From CADEEN01 sp963840805 (GTDB lineage Bacteria > Pseudomonadota > Gammaproteobacteria > Burkholderiales > Burkholderiaceae_C): a stretch of DNA of 64,000 nucleotides. Of this stretch, positions 44,881-58,670 are shown piece after piece. The stretch lies in NCBI GenBank assembly GCA_963840805.1, contig CAWJAJ010000002.1, positions 124,001 to 188,000 on the forward strand, written 5' to 3'. The notes under the pieces are model-generated. The model worked only from the letters and a program-made list of their open reading frames with translations, did not search any database and had not been told where the DNA came from. Position 1 is the first letter of the stretch; each line of letters starts with the position of its first letter. Both the position numbers and the translations under genes were made by a program.

Positions 44881-44904
44881 CGACATCCGCCAGCGGCGTT
44901 TACT

Positions 44905-45141
44905 TCAGATCTTCAGGATCTTCATCGCCTCGGCCAGCAGCTTGACCGATTCGTCGTGCTTGCCGGCCTTGTGCGCGGTTTCGCCGTCGGCGCGCAACTG
45001 CTTGACCTTGGCCATCTCGGCGTCGGACAGCTTGACGCCGGTGGCCAGCTTGGCGTCGATGGCCTTCATGTCCGCCGGGCAGTGAAACGCGAACGCCGAA
45101 CCGGCCGCCAACGCCAGCATCAATGTGAACAGGGTCTTCAT
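44905..45141 (-). CDS. Small exported helical protein
   Basis: 78 residues from ATG 45141 (MKTLFTLMLALAAGSAFAFH), a clean signal peptide. The mature part HCPADMKAIDAKLATG and EMAKVKQLRADGETAHKAGK is a charged two-helix stretch resembling small periplasmic proteins of unknown function. Divergent from uvrA with a 119-bp gap. Confidence 0.75.
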   Translation of the reverse strand: MKTLFTLMLALAAGSAFAFHCPADMKAIDAKLATGVKLSDAEMAKVKQLRADGETAHKAGKHDESVKLLAEAMKILKI

Positions 45142-45260
45142 CGCGGATCTCCGAAGGGGGTGGAAAGCAGGTATACGCCGGCGGGCGCCGAATGCTTGCA
45201 CGGGCCCACGGGGCTGTCGCGGTCACTAGAATGTTCGGCCCTGGTCCCCGAGAGCCTTCC

Positions 45261-51065
<5,805 letters not shown>

Positions 51066-51078
51066 CGCGGCCAAGGAA

Positions 51079-51124
51079 GCACTGAAAAAGTCCCCGCCGC
51101 GCATGGCGGGGACCTGTTCAGTGC
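51079..51124. terminator. Long hairpin between convergent uvrA and a TPR-like gene
   Basis: Nested stems: outer GCACTGAA / TTCAGTGC, inner GTCCCCGCC / GGCGGGGAC with a GCGCAT loop. An A-run on the + strand gives U-run on minus-strand RNA. Placed between two converging genes, it may terminate both directions. Confidence 0.75.
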
Positions 51125-51128
51125 TGGC

Positions 51129-51641
51129 CTAAGCCTCAACCGCGCTGGCGGTCGCGGCCGCGCGCGTCATCAGCGCGACAGCACGGCACTGCAGGACGAT
51201 CGCGTCGTCATGGTCGCCGAGGCGATCGAACAAGTCGGACACGCGCAGCAGCACGGTGATCTCCCATTGCGGATCGGCCGAGCGCAGCGCCAGTTGCGCC
51301 GCCTCGAAGCCGTGATCCCTGGCGCTGTCGCGCAAGCGCTCGGCACCGCGCGGCTCGTCCTGGTCGTCGAGCAGCATGGAACGCTCGATGGCCAGCTCAG
51401 CCAGTTCGCACAGCGCATCGACGCTGGCATCGACCGCCGACAGGCTGCGCGCCAACTGCAGGCCGCGCTTGGCGTACCACACCGCGTCGGCCAGTGCACC
51501 GATGCGGCGAAGGCAACGACTGACGTGGGCAAAGCTCTGGCTGAGCCGTGCCGGCTCGCCGGCAGTTTCGGCCGCATCGAGCGCGGCCATCGCCTCGCGC
51601 AGCGATTGCCGCGCTGATTCGAGCTTGGTGTTGGTGGGCAT
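51129..51641 (-). CDS. Hypothetical helical (TPR-like) protein
   Basis: 170 residues from ATG 51641 (MPTNTKLESARQSLREAMAA). Entirely helical with pair-like repeats (LSQSFAHVSRCLRRIGALAD; RLGDHDDAIVLQCRAVALMT), similar to TPR units. No signal peptide or catalytic motif. Divergent from the TRAP operon with a 236-bp gap that shows no other gene. Confidence 0.7.
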   Translation of the reverse strand: MPTNTKLESARQSLREAMAALDAAETAGEPARLSQSFAHVSRCLRRIGALADAVWYAKRGLQLARSLSAVDASVDALCELAELAIERSMLLDDQDEPRGAERLRDSARDHGFEAAQLALRSADPQWEITVLLRVSDLFDRLGDHDDAIVLQCRAVALMTRAAATASAVEA

Positions 51642-51877
51642 GACAGGTCGATGAAGCGAACCGGGATGCATCAGATGCTAGGCAGGCGCACCGCCGCTGC
51701 CTTCCCCCGGTTCCGGGGCTCACCCACGAGCACGGGGGTCCCGCCGGTTACGTGGCATGACGCAAGTCATATCAGGCCGCGTCAAGGAAAACCACAGGCC
51801 GTCATTGACGACTGCGCTTCGACAATCGGGCGCCGCACGCATCGGTGCGCGGCCCAAGTCCGTCCAGGAGTCCTGCC

Positions 51878-52906
51878 ATGTCGTCTTTCCGTTCCATGTG
51901 CCGTCCGCTGGTCATCGCCGCCGCCGTGGTCGCTGCTGGCGCCTCGGTCCAAGCGCAGACCGTGCTGACCGTATCGTCATGGCTGCCGCCGGCCCATATC
52001 CTTTCGGAAACGCAGAAGGCCTGGTGCACCGAACTCGAACAGAAGGCGGCCGGCAAGGTCCGCTGCAACTTCCTGCCGCGCGCGGTCGCCGCCCCGCCGG
52101 GAACGTTCGATGCCGTGCGCAACGGCCTCGCCGACCTGTCCTACACGGTGCAGGGCTATACGCCGGGACGCTTCGTGACCACCCAGATGGCCGAGGTGCC
52201 GTTCCTCGGCAACTCGTCGGAGACGGTGTCGGTGGCCTTCCAGCGCGCCTACGACAAGCACCAGGCGATTGCCGCCGAGCACCAGGGCGCCAAGGTGCTG
52301 GCGGTCTTCACGCATGGCCCGGGCATCGTCTTCAACACCAAGCGCGCGATCGCCAAGGCCGACGACCTGTCGGGGCTGAAGTTCCGTGTCGGCGGCGGCA
52401 TGGTCAACGAAATCACCAAGGCGCTCGGCATGAACGTCACGCTCAAGCCCGCGCCGGAGAGCTACGAGCTTCTGTCCACCGGGGTGATGGACGGCACGCT
52501 GTTTCCGGCCGAGTCGATCGAGTCGTTCAAGATCGACAAGGTCGTCAAGCACGGCACCACCTTCCCGGGCGGCCTCTACAACACCGCGTTCGTGTTCCTG
52601 ATGAACCAGGCCGCGTACGACAAGCTGCCGCCCGACGTCAAGAAGGCCGTCGACGAACTCTCCGGCGAGGTCGCCGCACGCATGTTCGGCCGCGGCTGGG
52701 ACAAGGTCGACCGCCGCGGCATGGCCTTCATGCAGGCCTCGGGCGTGCAGTTCACGAAAGCCGATGCGGCGTTCGTCAAGGCGGTGCAGGACAGGACCGC
52801 CGCAGTCGAGGACCGGTGGGCCGCCGCCGCCGAAGCCAAGGGCCTGAAGGATGCCAAGAAGGTGTTGGCCGAGTTCCGCGCCGACATCAAGAAGCTCGAG
52901 AAGTGA
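51878..52906 (+). CDS. TRAP transporter substrate-binding protein (DctP type)
   Basis: 342 residues from ATG 51878 with AGGAG upstream. Signal peptide (RPLVIAAAVVAAGASVQAQ) then the periplasmic receptor fold: LTVSSWLPPAHILSETQKAW, DDLSGLKFRVGGGMVNEIT (including the conserved Arg that pairs with a carboxylate), TGVMDGTLFPAESIESFK. Binds an organic acid and delivers it to the DctQM permease encoded next. Substrate unknown. Confidence 0.92.
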   Translation: MSSFRSMCRPLVIAAAVVAAGASVQAQTVLTVSSWLPPAHILSETQKAWCTELEQKAAGKVRCNFLPRAVAAPPGTFDAVRNGLADLSYTVQGYTPGRFVTTQMAEVPFLGNSSETVSVAFQRAYDKHQAIAAEHQGAKVLAVFTHGPGIVFNTKRAIAKADDLSGLKFRVGGGMVNEITKALGMNVTLKPAPESYELLSTGVMDGTLFPAESIESFKIDKVVKHGTTFPGGLYNTAFVFLMNQAAYDKLPPDVKKAVDELSGEVAARMFGRGWDKVDRRGMAFMQASGVQFTKADAAFVKAVQDRTAAVEDRWAAAAEAKGLKDAKKVLAEFRADIKKLEK

Positions 52907-52955
52907 CCATGGCCCCCCGGCGCGCCCCGCGCCACGTGGCCCGCCGTCCTGCGTG

Positions 52956-53441
52956 ATGCAACGACTGCGCGTTGCCCTGGAAGTGCTGTGCGGCAGCCTC
53001 GCCGCCACCGCGTTGTTCGGCATCATGTGGCTGACGCTGATCGATGTGGCCGGACGCAAGGCCGTCAGCACCTCGGTGACCGGCTCGCTGGAACTGACCG
53101 AGATGATGATGGTGCTGGTGATCTTCGCCGGCCTGCCGCTGGTGTCGTTGCGCGGTGAGCACGTGGTCTTCGATTCGCTCGATCCGCTGCTGCCACGCTG
53201 GCTCCGGCGCGTGCAGGCGCTCGTCGTCGATCTGCTATGCACTGCGGCGCTGGGGGGCCTGGCGTGGCTGCTGTGGTCCAAGGCCGGGCAGATGATGGAA
53301 TACGGCGACACCTCCGCGCAACTGAAGATCCCGCAGGGCCCGTTCGTCTACGGGATGAGCGCGCTGTGCATGCTGACTGCCCTGGTGCACCTGTTGCTGA
53401 TCGCCGCGCCGGCCACGCACCACCATACTGGTCTGCAGTGA
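52956..53441 (+). CDS. TRAP transporter small permease (DctQ type)
   Basis: 161 residues from ATG 52956 (GTG 52953 adjacent). Four membrane helices; ATALFGIMWLTLIDVAGRKA and GLPLVSLRGEHVVFDSLD are the usual DctQ blocks. Its stop overlaps the GTG of the large permease (GTGA). Stabilises the DctM channel. Confidence 0.9.
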   Translation: MQRLRVALEVLCGSLAATALFGIMWLTLIDVAGRKAVSTSVTGSLELTEMMMVLVIFAGLPLVSLRGEHVVFDSLDPLLPRWLRRVQALVVDLLCTAALGGLAWLLWSKAGQMMEYGDTSAQLKIPQGPFVYGMSALCMLTALVHLLLIAAPATHHHTGLQ

Positions 53442-54730
53442 CGCAGGCGCTGCTCGGCTTCGGCGCCATCTTCGTGCTCGCGCTGTTGCGTGTGCCACTG
53501 GCGTTTGCGATGGGCTTCGTCGGTTTTGTCGGCCTTGGCCTGATGCGCGGCTGGACGGCCACCGCGGCCGGCACGGCGCAGGTGGTCTACGAGACCGGCT
53601 TCGCCTACACGCTGTCGGTGGTGCCGCTGTTCATCCTGATGGGCAACTTCGTCGCCCGCGCGGGGCTGGCGCAGGAACTCTTCCGCGCCGCCTATGCCTT
53701 CGTCGGCCACGTGCGCGGCGGCCTGGCGCATGCCACCGTGCTGGCCTGCGCCGGCTTCGGCGCGATCTGCGGCTCGTCCATCGCCACCGCGGCCACGATG
53801 AGCAAGGTGGCCTACCCATCGATGAAGAAGCTCGGCTATGCCGACTACCTGAGTACCGGCGTCATCGCCGCCGGCGGCACGCTGGGCATCATGATCCCGC
53901 CGTCGACGATCCTGGTGATCTACGGCATCGTCACCGAAACCCATATCGGCAAGCTGTTCGCCGCCGGGGTGCTGCCGGGCCTGGTGTGCGCGCTGACGAT
54001 GATGGGCGCGGTGGTCTTCATCACCTGGCGTGACCCGGCCGCCGGGCCGGCCGGCGAGCGCACGTCGTGGCCCGGCCGGCTGGCCGCCGTGCGCGGCATC
54101 TGGGGCGTGGCGTTGCTGGTGCTGCTGGTGCTGGGTGGCATCTACGGCGGCGTATTCACCGCCACCGAGGGGGCCGGCATCGGCGCCTCGGGCGCGTTCT
54201 TCTTTGCGCTGGCGCGCCGCACGCTGGGTTGGCGCGTGCTGGTCGAGGTGCTGGTCGAAAGCGCGCGGACGACGGCGATGCTGTTCACGATCCTGATCGC
54301 CGCGATGATGTTCGCCAACTTCGTCAACTTCACGGCCATGCCGGGCGACCTGAAGGACTGGATCCTGCACCTCGGGCTGCCGCCGCTGGCCATCGTCGGC
54401 GCGATGATGTTGATCTACGTACTGCTGGGCACCGTGATGGAGGAACTGTCGATGGTGCTGCTGACCATCCCGGTGTTCTTCCCGATCGTCGTGCAGCTCG
54501 GCTTCGACCCGGTCTGGTTCGGCGTGCTGATCGTGCTGGTGGTGCAGATCGGGCTGATCTCGCCGCCGGTGGGCATGAACCTGTTCGTGCTGAACTCGCT
54601 GCTGAAGCAGGTGGCCCTGGCGCAGATCTTCCGCGGTGTCTGGCTGTTCGTGCTGGCGCTGGTGGCGGCACTGATCACCGTGCTCGAGTTCCAGCCGCTC
54701 GCGCTGTGGCTGCCCGGGCTCATGAAGTAG
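53438..54730 (+). CDS. TRAP transporter large permease (DctM type)
   Basis: 430 residues from GTG 53438 overlapping the dctQ-type stop. Around twelve membrane helices; hallmarks TLSVVPLFILMGNFVARAGL, GGTLGIMIPPSTILVIYGIV and LISPPVGMNLFVLNSL. Catalyses sodium-driven uptake of the substrate handed over by the receptor. Confidence 0.94.
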   Translation: MTQALLGFGAIFVLALLRVPLAFAMGFVGFVGLGLMRGWTATAAGTAQVVYETGFAYTLSVVPLFILMGNFVARAGLAQELFRAAYAFVGHVRGGLAHATVLACAGFGAICGSSIATAATMSKVAYPSMKKLGYADYLSTGVIAAGGTLGIMIPPSTILVIYGIVTETHIGKLFAAGVLPGLVCALTMMGAVVFITWRDPAAGPAGERTSWPGRLAAVRGIWGVALLVLLVLGGIYGGVFTATEGAGIGASGAFFFALARRTLGWRVLVEVLVESARTTAMLFTILIAAMMFANFVNFTAMPGDLKDWILHLGLPPLAIVGAMMLIYVLLGTVMEELSMVLLTIPVFFPIVVQLGFDPVWFGVLIVLVVQIGLISPPVGMNLFVLNSLLKQVALAQIFRGVWLFVLALVAALITVLEFQPLALWLPGLMK

Positions 54731-54873
54731 CGCCGACGGTGCGTGCGGCATATTGACGCGGGTCAGTCAACGACTCGACCTACGTAATTCCCGCTGCGTC
54801 GGACTCGGGGCGCTGTCCTAGCATCCGCCTATTGCGCCCGACCCATTCCAAACCTGAACCAGGAGACACGACG

Positions 54874-55845
54874 ATGAAACGCACCCTGTTGGCCACTGCT
54901 GCCTTGCTCGCCACCACCGCGGCCTTTGCCGAGTACCCCGAGAAGCCGGTCACCATCGTGGTGCCGTTCGCCGCCGGCGGCCCGACCGACAAGGTCGCGC
55001 GCGACTTCGCCGAGGTGCTGCGCAAGGGCCTGAACAACCAGACCGTGATCGTCGAAAACGTCGGCGGCGCCGGCGGCACGCTGGGCGCCAACAAGGTAGC
55101 CAAGGCCGCGCCCGACGGCTACACGCTGCTGCTGCACCACATCGGCATGGCAACGTCGCCCGGCCTGTACCGCAACATGCCGTACAAGACGCTCGACGAC
55201 TTCGAGTACCTGGGCATGATCAACGAAGTGCCGATGACGCTGATCGGCCGCTCGACGCTGCCGGCCAACAACTATGCCGAACTGGCGAAGTGGCTGGAAG
55301 CCAACAAGGGCAAGATCAACCTGGCCAACGCCGGCCTCGGCGCCGCATCGCACCTGTGCGGCCTGCTGTTCCAGCAAAGCCTGAAGATCGACATGACCAC
55401 GGTGCCGTACAAGGGCACCGCGCCGGCGATGACCGACCTGCTCGGCGGCCAGGTCGACATCATGTGCGACCAGACCACCAACACCACCAGCCAGATCGAG
55501 GGTGGCAAGGTCAAGGCCTTCGCCGTCACGACCCTGAAGCCGCTGACCACGCCGGCACTGGCCAAGCTGCCGACGCTCGACGCGGCGGGCCTGAAGGGCT
55601 TCAACGTCAGCATCTGGCACGGCCTGTACGCCCCGAAGGGCACGCCGAAGCCGACAGTGGACAAGATCAACGCCGCGCTGCGCAGTGCGCTGAAGGACCC
55701 CGAGTTCATCAAGCGCCAGGAAGCACTCGGTGCGGTGGTGATCACCGACGGCCGTCTGGCGCCGGCCGAGCACAAGAAGTTCGTCGAGGCCGAGATCAAC
55801 AAGTGGGGCCCGGCGATCAAGGCCGCCGGCCAATACGCCGACTGA
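54874..55845 (+). CDS. Bug-type (TTT) substrate-binding protein
   Basis: 323 residues from ATG 54874 with AGGAGA upstream. Signal peptide (RTLLATAALLATTAAFA), then the Bug family pattern: PEKPVTIVVPFAAGGPTDKV, ENVGGAGGTLGANKVAKAAP, DGYTLLLHH, VPYKGTAPAMTDLLGGQVDI. Periplasmic receptor, typically for carboxylates. Its TctAB membrane partners are not here; such orphan receptors are very common in Burkholderiales. Probably serves with the downstream MmgE/PrpD gene. Confidence 0.93.
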   Translation: MKRTLLATAALLATTAAFAEYPEKPVTIVVPFAAGGPTDKVARDFAEVLRKGLNNQTVIVENVGGAGGTLGANKVAKAAPDGYTLLLHHIGMATSPGLYRNMPYKTLDDFEYLGMINEVPMTLIGRSTLPANNYAELAKWLEANKGKINLANAGLGAASHLCGLLFQQSLKIDMTTVPYKGTAPAMTDLLGGQVDIMCDQTTNTTSQIEGGKVKAFAVTTLKPLTTPALAKLPTLDAAGLKGFNVSIWHGLYAPKGTPKPTVDKINAALRSALKDPEFIKRQEALGAVVITDGRLAPAEHKKFVEAEINKWGPAIKAAGQYAD

Positions 55846-55953
55846 TCGACGGCACCCGCCTGCTCGCCTGCGCCCCCGACAGGGGCGCAGAGGCTGCTCG
55901 GGACAAGGGGCGCCGGATCGGCGCCCCTTGCATTGCTGCGTTTAGGATGCCGC

Positions 55954-57325
55954 ATGGCACGCAACAGCACGGTCAAGGCCGACCCCAACGCTCCCGGCAT
56001 CACCGAGATGCTGGCCCGCTTCGTGACCGGGCACCCCTCCCGCGGCTGGAGCGACGCCGTCGAGCGTGAAGCGCACCGCACCTTCGCCAACTGGGTCGGC
56101 TGCGCGATCGGGCCGTCGCGGCACGAGACGATGCAGGCGGCGCTGGCCGCTGTACAGATGCTGTCGCCGGCGCCGCAAGCCTCGGTACTCGGCCGCCGCG
56201 AGAAGGTCGACATCGCCAGCGCGGCGCTGCTCAACGGCATCAGTTCGCACACCTTCGACTTCGACGACACCCACCTGAAGACCATCATCCACCCGGCCGG
56301 GCCGGTGGCGCCGGCGGCGCTGGCGCTGGCCGAACACCTGGGCCTGGGTGGCCGCGCGCTGATCGACGCCCTCGTGCTCGGCATCGAAGTGTCTTGCCGC
56401 GTCGGCAACGCGATCTATCCGGATCACTACGACCGCGGCTGGCACATCACCGGCTCGACCGGCATGCTCGGCAGCGCCGCGGCCTGCTCGCGGCTGCTCG
56501 GGCTCGACGCGGGGCGCACGCAGATGGCGCTGGGCATCGCCGCGTCGCAGCCGATCGGCGTGCGCGAACAGTTCGGCACCATGACCAAGCCGTTCCACCC
56601 CGGCGGCGCGGCGCGCGTCGGTCTGATGTCCGCGCTGATGGCGCGGCACGGCTACACCGCGTCCAAGCGCGCGCTCGAGGCGCCACGCGGCCTGCTGCAG
56701 GTGTTTTCCGACAAGACCGATTGGTCGGAGATCACCGAGGGCCTGGGCCAGCACTGGGAGATCTCGCTCAATACCTACAAGCCGTTCGCCTGCGGCATCG
56801 TGATCCACCCCAGCATCGATGCCTGCGTGCAGTTGCGCGAGAAGCACCACCTCAAGGCCGCCGACATCGCCAAGCGTGACGATCCGCGTGCACTCGCTGG
56901 TGCTCGAGCTGACCGGCAAGAAGGCGCCGACGACCGGCCTGGAGAGCAAGTTCAGCGTCTACCACTCGTGCGCGGTCGGCCTGCTGTACGGCCAGGCCGG
57001 CGAACACGAGTACACCGACGAGGTGGTCAACCGCCCCGAGGTCACGGCGCTGCGCGCGAAGGTCGAGGCCGTCGTCGACGACCGCATCGACGAGGCCTCG
57101 GTCGACATCACGATCCGCACCACCGACGGCCGCGAGCTGCAGCTGTTCGTCGAGCACGCCATCGGCAGCGTCGAGCGGCCGATGAGCGACGCGCAACTGC
57201 GCGCCAAGTTCGCGGGCCAGAGCGAAGCCGTGCTCGGCGCCGCCAAGACGGCCCGCGCGTGGGACCTGGCGATGGGCGTCGCGCAGTGTGCCGACCTGCG
57301 CGATTTCATCGCGGCCAGCACCTGA
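55954..57325 (+). CDS. MmgE/PrpD-family protein, one frameshift
   Basis: From ATG 55954. MmgE/PrpD signatures: NWVGCAIGPSRHETMQAALA, GISSHTFDFDDTHLKTIIHP (acidic active-site block), GVREQFGTMTKPFHPGGAAR and NTYKPFACGIVIHPSIDACV. Near 56875 the frame shifts; TIRVHSLVLELTGKKAPTTG and ESKFSVYHSCAVGLLYGQAG follow to 57325. The family includes 2-methylcitrate dehydratase and cis-aconitate decarboxylase; with the TRAP and Bug receptors a di- or tricarboxylate substrate is plausible. Confidence 0.88.
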
Positions 57326-57336
57326 CGGGGCCGCGC

Positions 57337-57813
57337 ATGGAACGCCTGACGATCTCGCTCGACGCGGAACTGGCGGCATCCTTCGATGCGCTGGTCGAAC
57401 AGAACGGCTATGCCTCGCGCTCCGAGGCGGTCAGGGACCTGATCCGTGGCTGGATCGCGCAGCAGGCGCTGCGCCACGAGACGGCGCGGCATTGCATCGC
57501 GCAGATCGGCTACGTCTACAACCACCACGATCGCTCGCTCGCCGAGCGGCTGGCGGCGATCCAGCACGAGTGCCATCACCTGACGCTGTCGACCATGCAC
57601 GTGCACCTGGACCACGACAACTGCCTGGAAGTCAGCTTCGTTCGCGGCGCGACAGCGGAAGTGCGTCGCCTGGCCGACCGCCTGATCGCCGAGAAGGGGG
57701 TGCGCCATGGCAGCGTTTCGCTGGTGCCGGTGGAACTCGAGGCCGGCGGGCACGGGCATGCGCACGGCGGCGCGGCGCCGTCGGGGCACCTCCACGTCAA
57801 ACCCCTCGGCTGA
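57337..57813 (+). CDS. nikR: Nickel-responsive regulator
   Basis: 158 residues from ATG 57337. N-terminal ribbon-helix-helix MERLTISLDAELAASFDALV, then SRSEAVRDLIRG, and the ACT-like nickel domain with the metal ligands in STMHVHLDHDNCLEVSF (His, His, Cys). A His-rich C-terminal extension (GGHGHAHGG, SGHLHV) is longer than in E. coli NikR. Represses nickel uptake when Ni is plentiful; the NiCoT gene converges next to it. Confidence 0.93.
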   Translation: MERLTISLDAELAASFDALVEQNGYASRSEAVRDLIRGWIAQQALRHETARHCIAQIGYVYNHHDRSLAERLAAIQHECHHLTLSTMHVHLDHDNCLEVSFVRGATAEVRRLADRLIAEKGVRHGSVSLVPVELEAGGHGHAHGGAAPSGHLHVKPLG

Positions 57814-57816
57814 GAT

Positions 57817-58635
57817 TCAGCGCAGGGGCACGGTGCTCGCCAGCCGTGCCCGCTGCACGGCGATGCGTGCCGCATAGACCAGCGAGGTCAGGGCCAACAG
57901 GCCGACACCGAGCCAGAGGCCCATGTCGTCCCAAACCTGCGCGAATCCCGCCTCCAGGCCCCGCAAGAGTCCGGCGCCGGCCGTGAGCATGGCGATCAGC
58001 GCGATGAAGCCGCTCGAGAAGCGGCTCGCCTGCCGCGCGAGCCGGTCGCTGCGGCTGGCGAACCAGTTCAGCAAGGCGCCGTTGGTGGCATCGGCCAGCA
58101 TCATGCCCAGGCCGAACACGCCGGCCAGCAGCGCCACCGCGCCGAGACCGCTGAACTCGCTGCCGCGGCTGGCGAAGAACGCCGCCTGGGCCAGCGCATC
58201 GAACGACATCGCGAAAGCCATCCCGACCAGCACCGGGTGGAGTTGGCGCCCCGTCAGTCGCAGCAGCGTCGCCGTGACCGGCCCGACGGGCGCCGGCCCG
58301 GCGGCGGGGCGCAGGGCGTGCGCGAGATTCGACGCCGCGATCACCAGCAGGAAGACCGTCGAGATGACCATGCCCAGCCCATCGAGCCAGTGCGGCAGCG
58401 CCACGCTCTGGCGGTAGAGCAACAAGGACGCGAGCAGGATCACGGCGCTGTGGCCGAGCGCGAATTGCAGCCCGACCAGGCGCGAAGTCCAGTACGAATG
58501 GTGCAACTGGCGCGCCCGCGTCATACCGTCGACGACGGCGATGTGGTCGGCGTCGAAACCATGCCGAAAGCCGAGCATGCCGACGAGGGCCAGCGACGAC
58601 AGCAGGCTCGCGCCCAAGGCTTGCGTGCTCACCAT
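57817..58635 (-). CDS. High-affinity nickel/cobalt permease (NiCoT family)
   Basis: 272 residues, seven to eight membrane helices. The diagnostic motif in helix II is GFRHGFDADHIAVVDGMTR (HX4DH); second conserved block LQFALGHSAVILLASLLL and GMAFAMSFDALAQAAFFA. Imports Ni2+ (or Co2+) at low concentration. Separated by 3 bp from convergent nikR. Confidence 0.92.
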   Translation of the reverse strand: MVSTQALGASLLSSLALVGMLGFRHGFDADHIAVVDGMTRARQLHHSYWTSRLVGLQFALGHSAVILLASLLLYRQSVALPHWLDGLGMVISTVFLLVIAASNLAHALRPAAGPAPVGPVTATLLRLTGRQLHPVLVGMAFAMSFDALAQAAFFASRGSEFSGLGAVALLAGVFGLGMMLADATNGALLNWFASRSDRLARQASRFSSGFIALIAMLTAGAGLLRGLEAGFAQVWDDMGLWLGVGLLALTSLVYAARIAVQRARLASTVPLR

Positions 58636-58642
58636 GTACCCC

Positions 58643-58670
58643 GTATGAAGAATTCTGTTTTTATCCTACT
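58643..58670. promoter_or_regulatory. Possible NikR half-site and promoter of the nickel permease gene
   Basis: GTATGA at 58643-58648, 8 bp upstream of the permease ATG, equals the left half of the E. coli NikR site (GTATGA-N16-TCATAC); the second half is not conserved (CCTACT at the right spacing). It sits in an A+T-rich stretch (AGAATTCTGTTTTTAT) unusual for this genome. Weak evidence. Confidence 0.25.
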
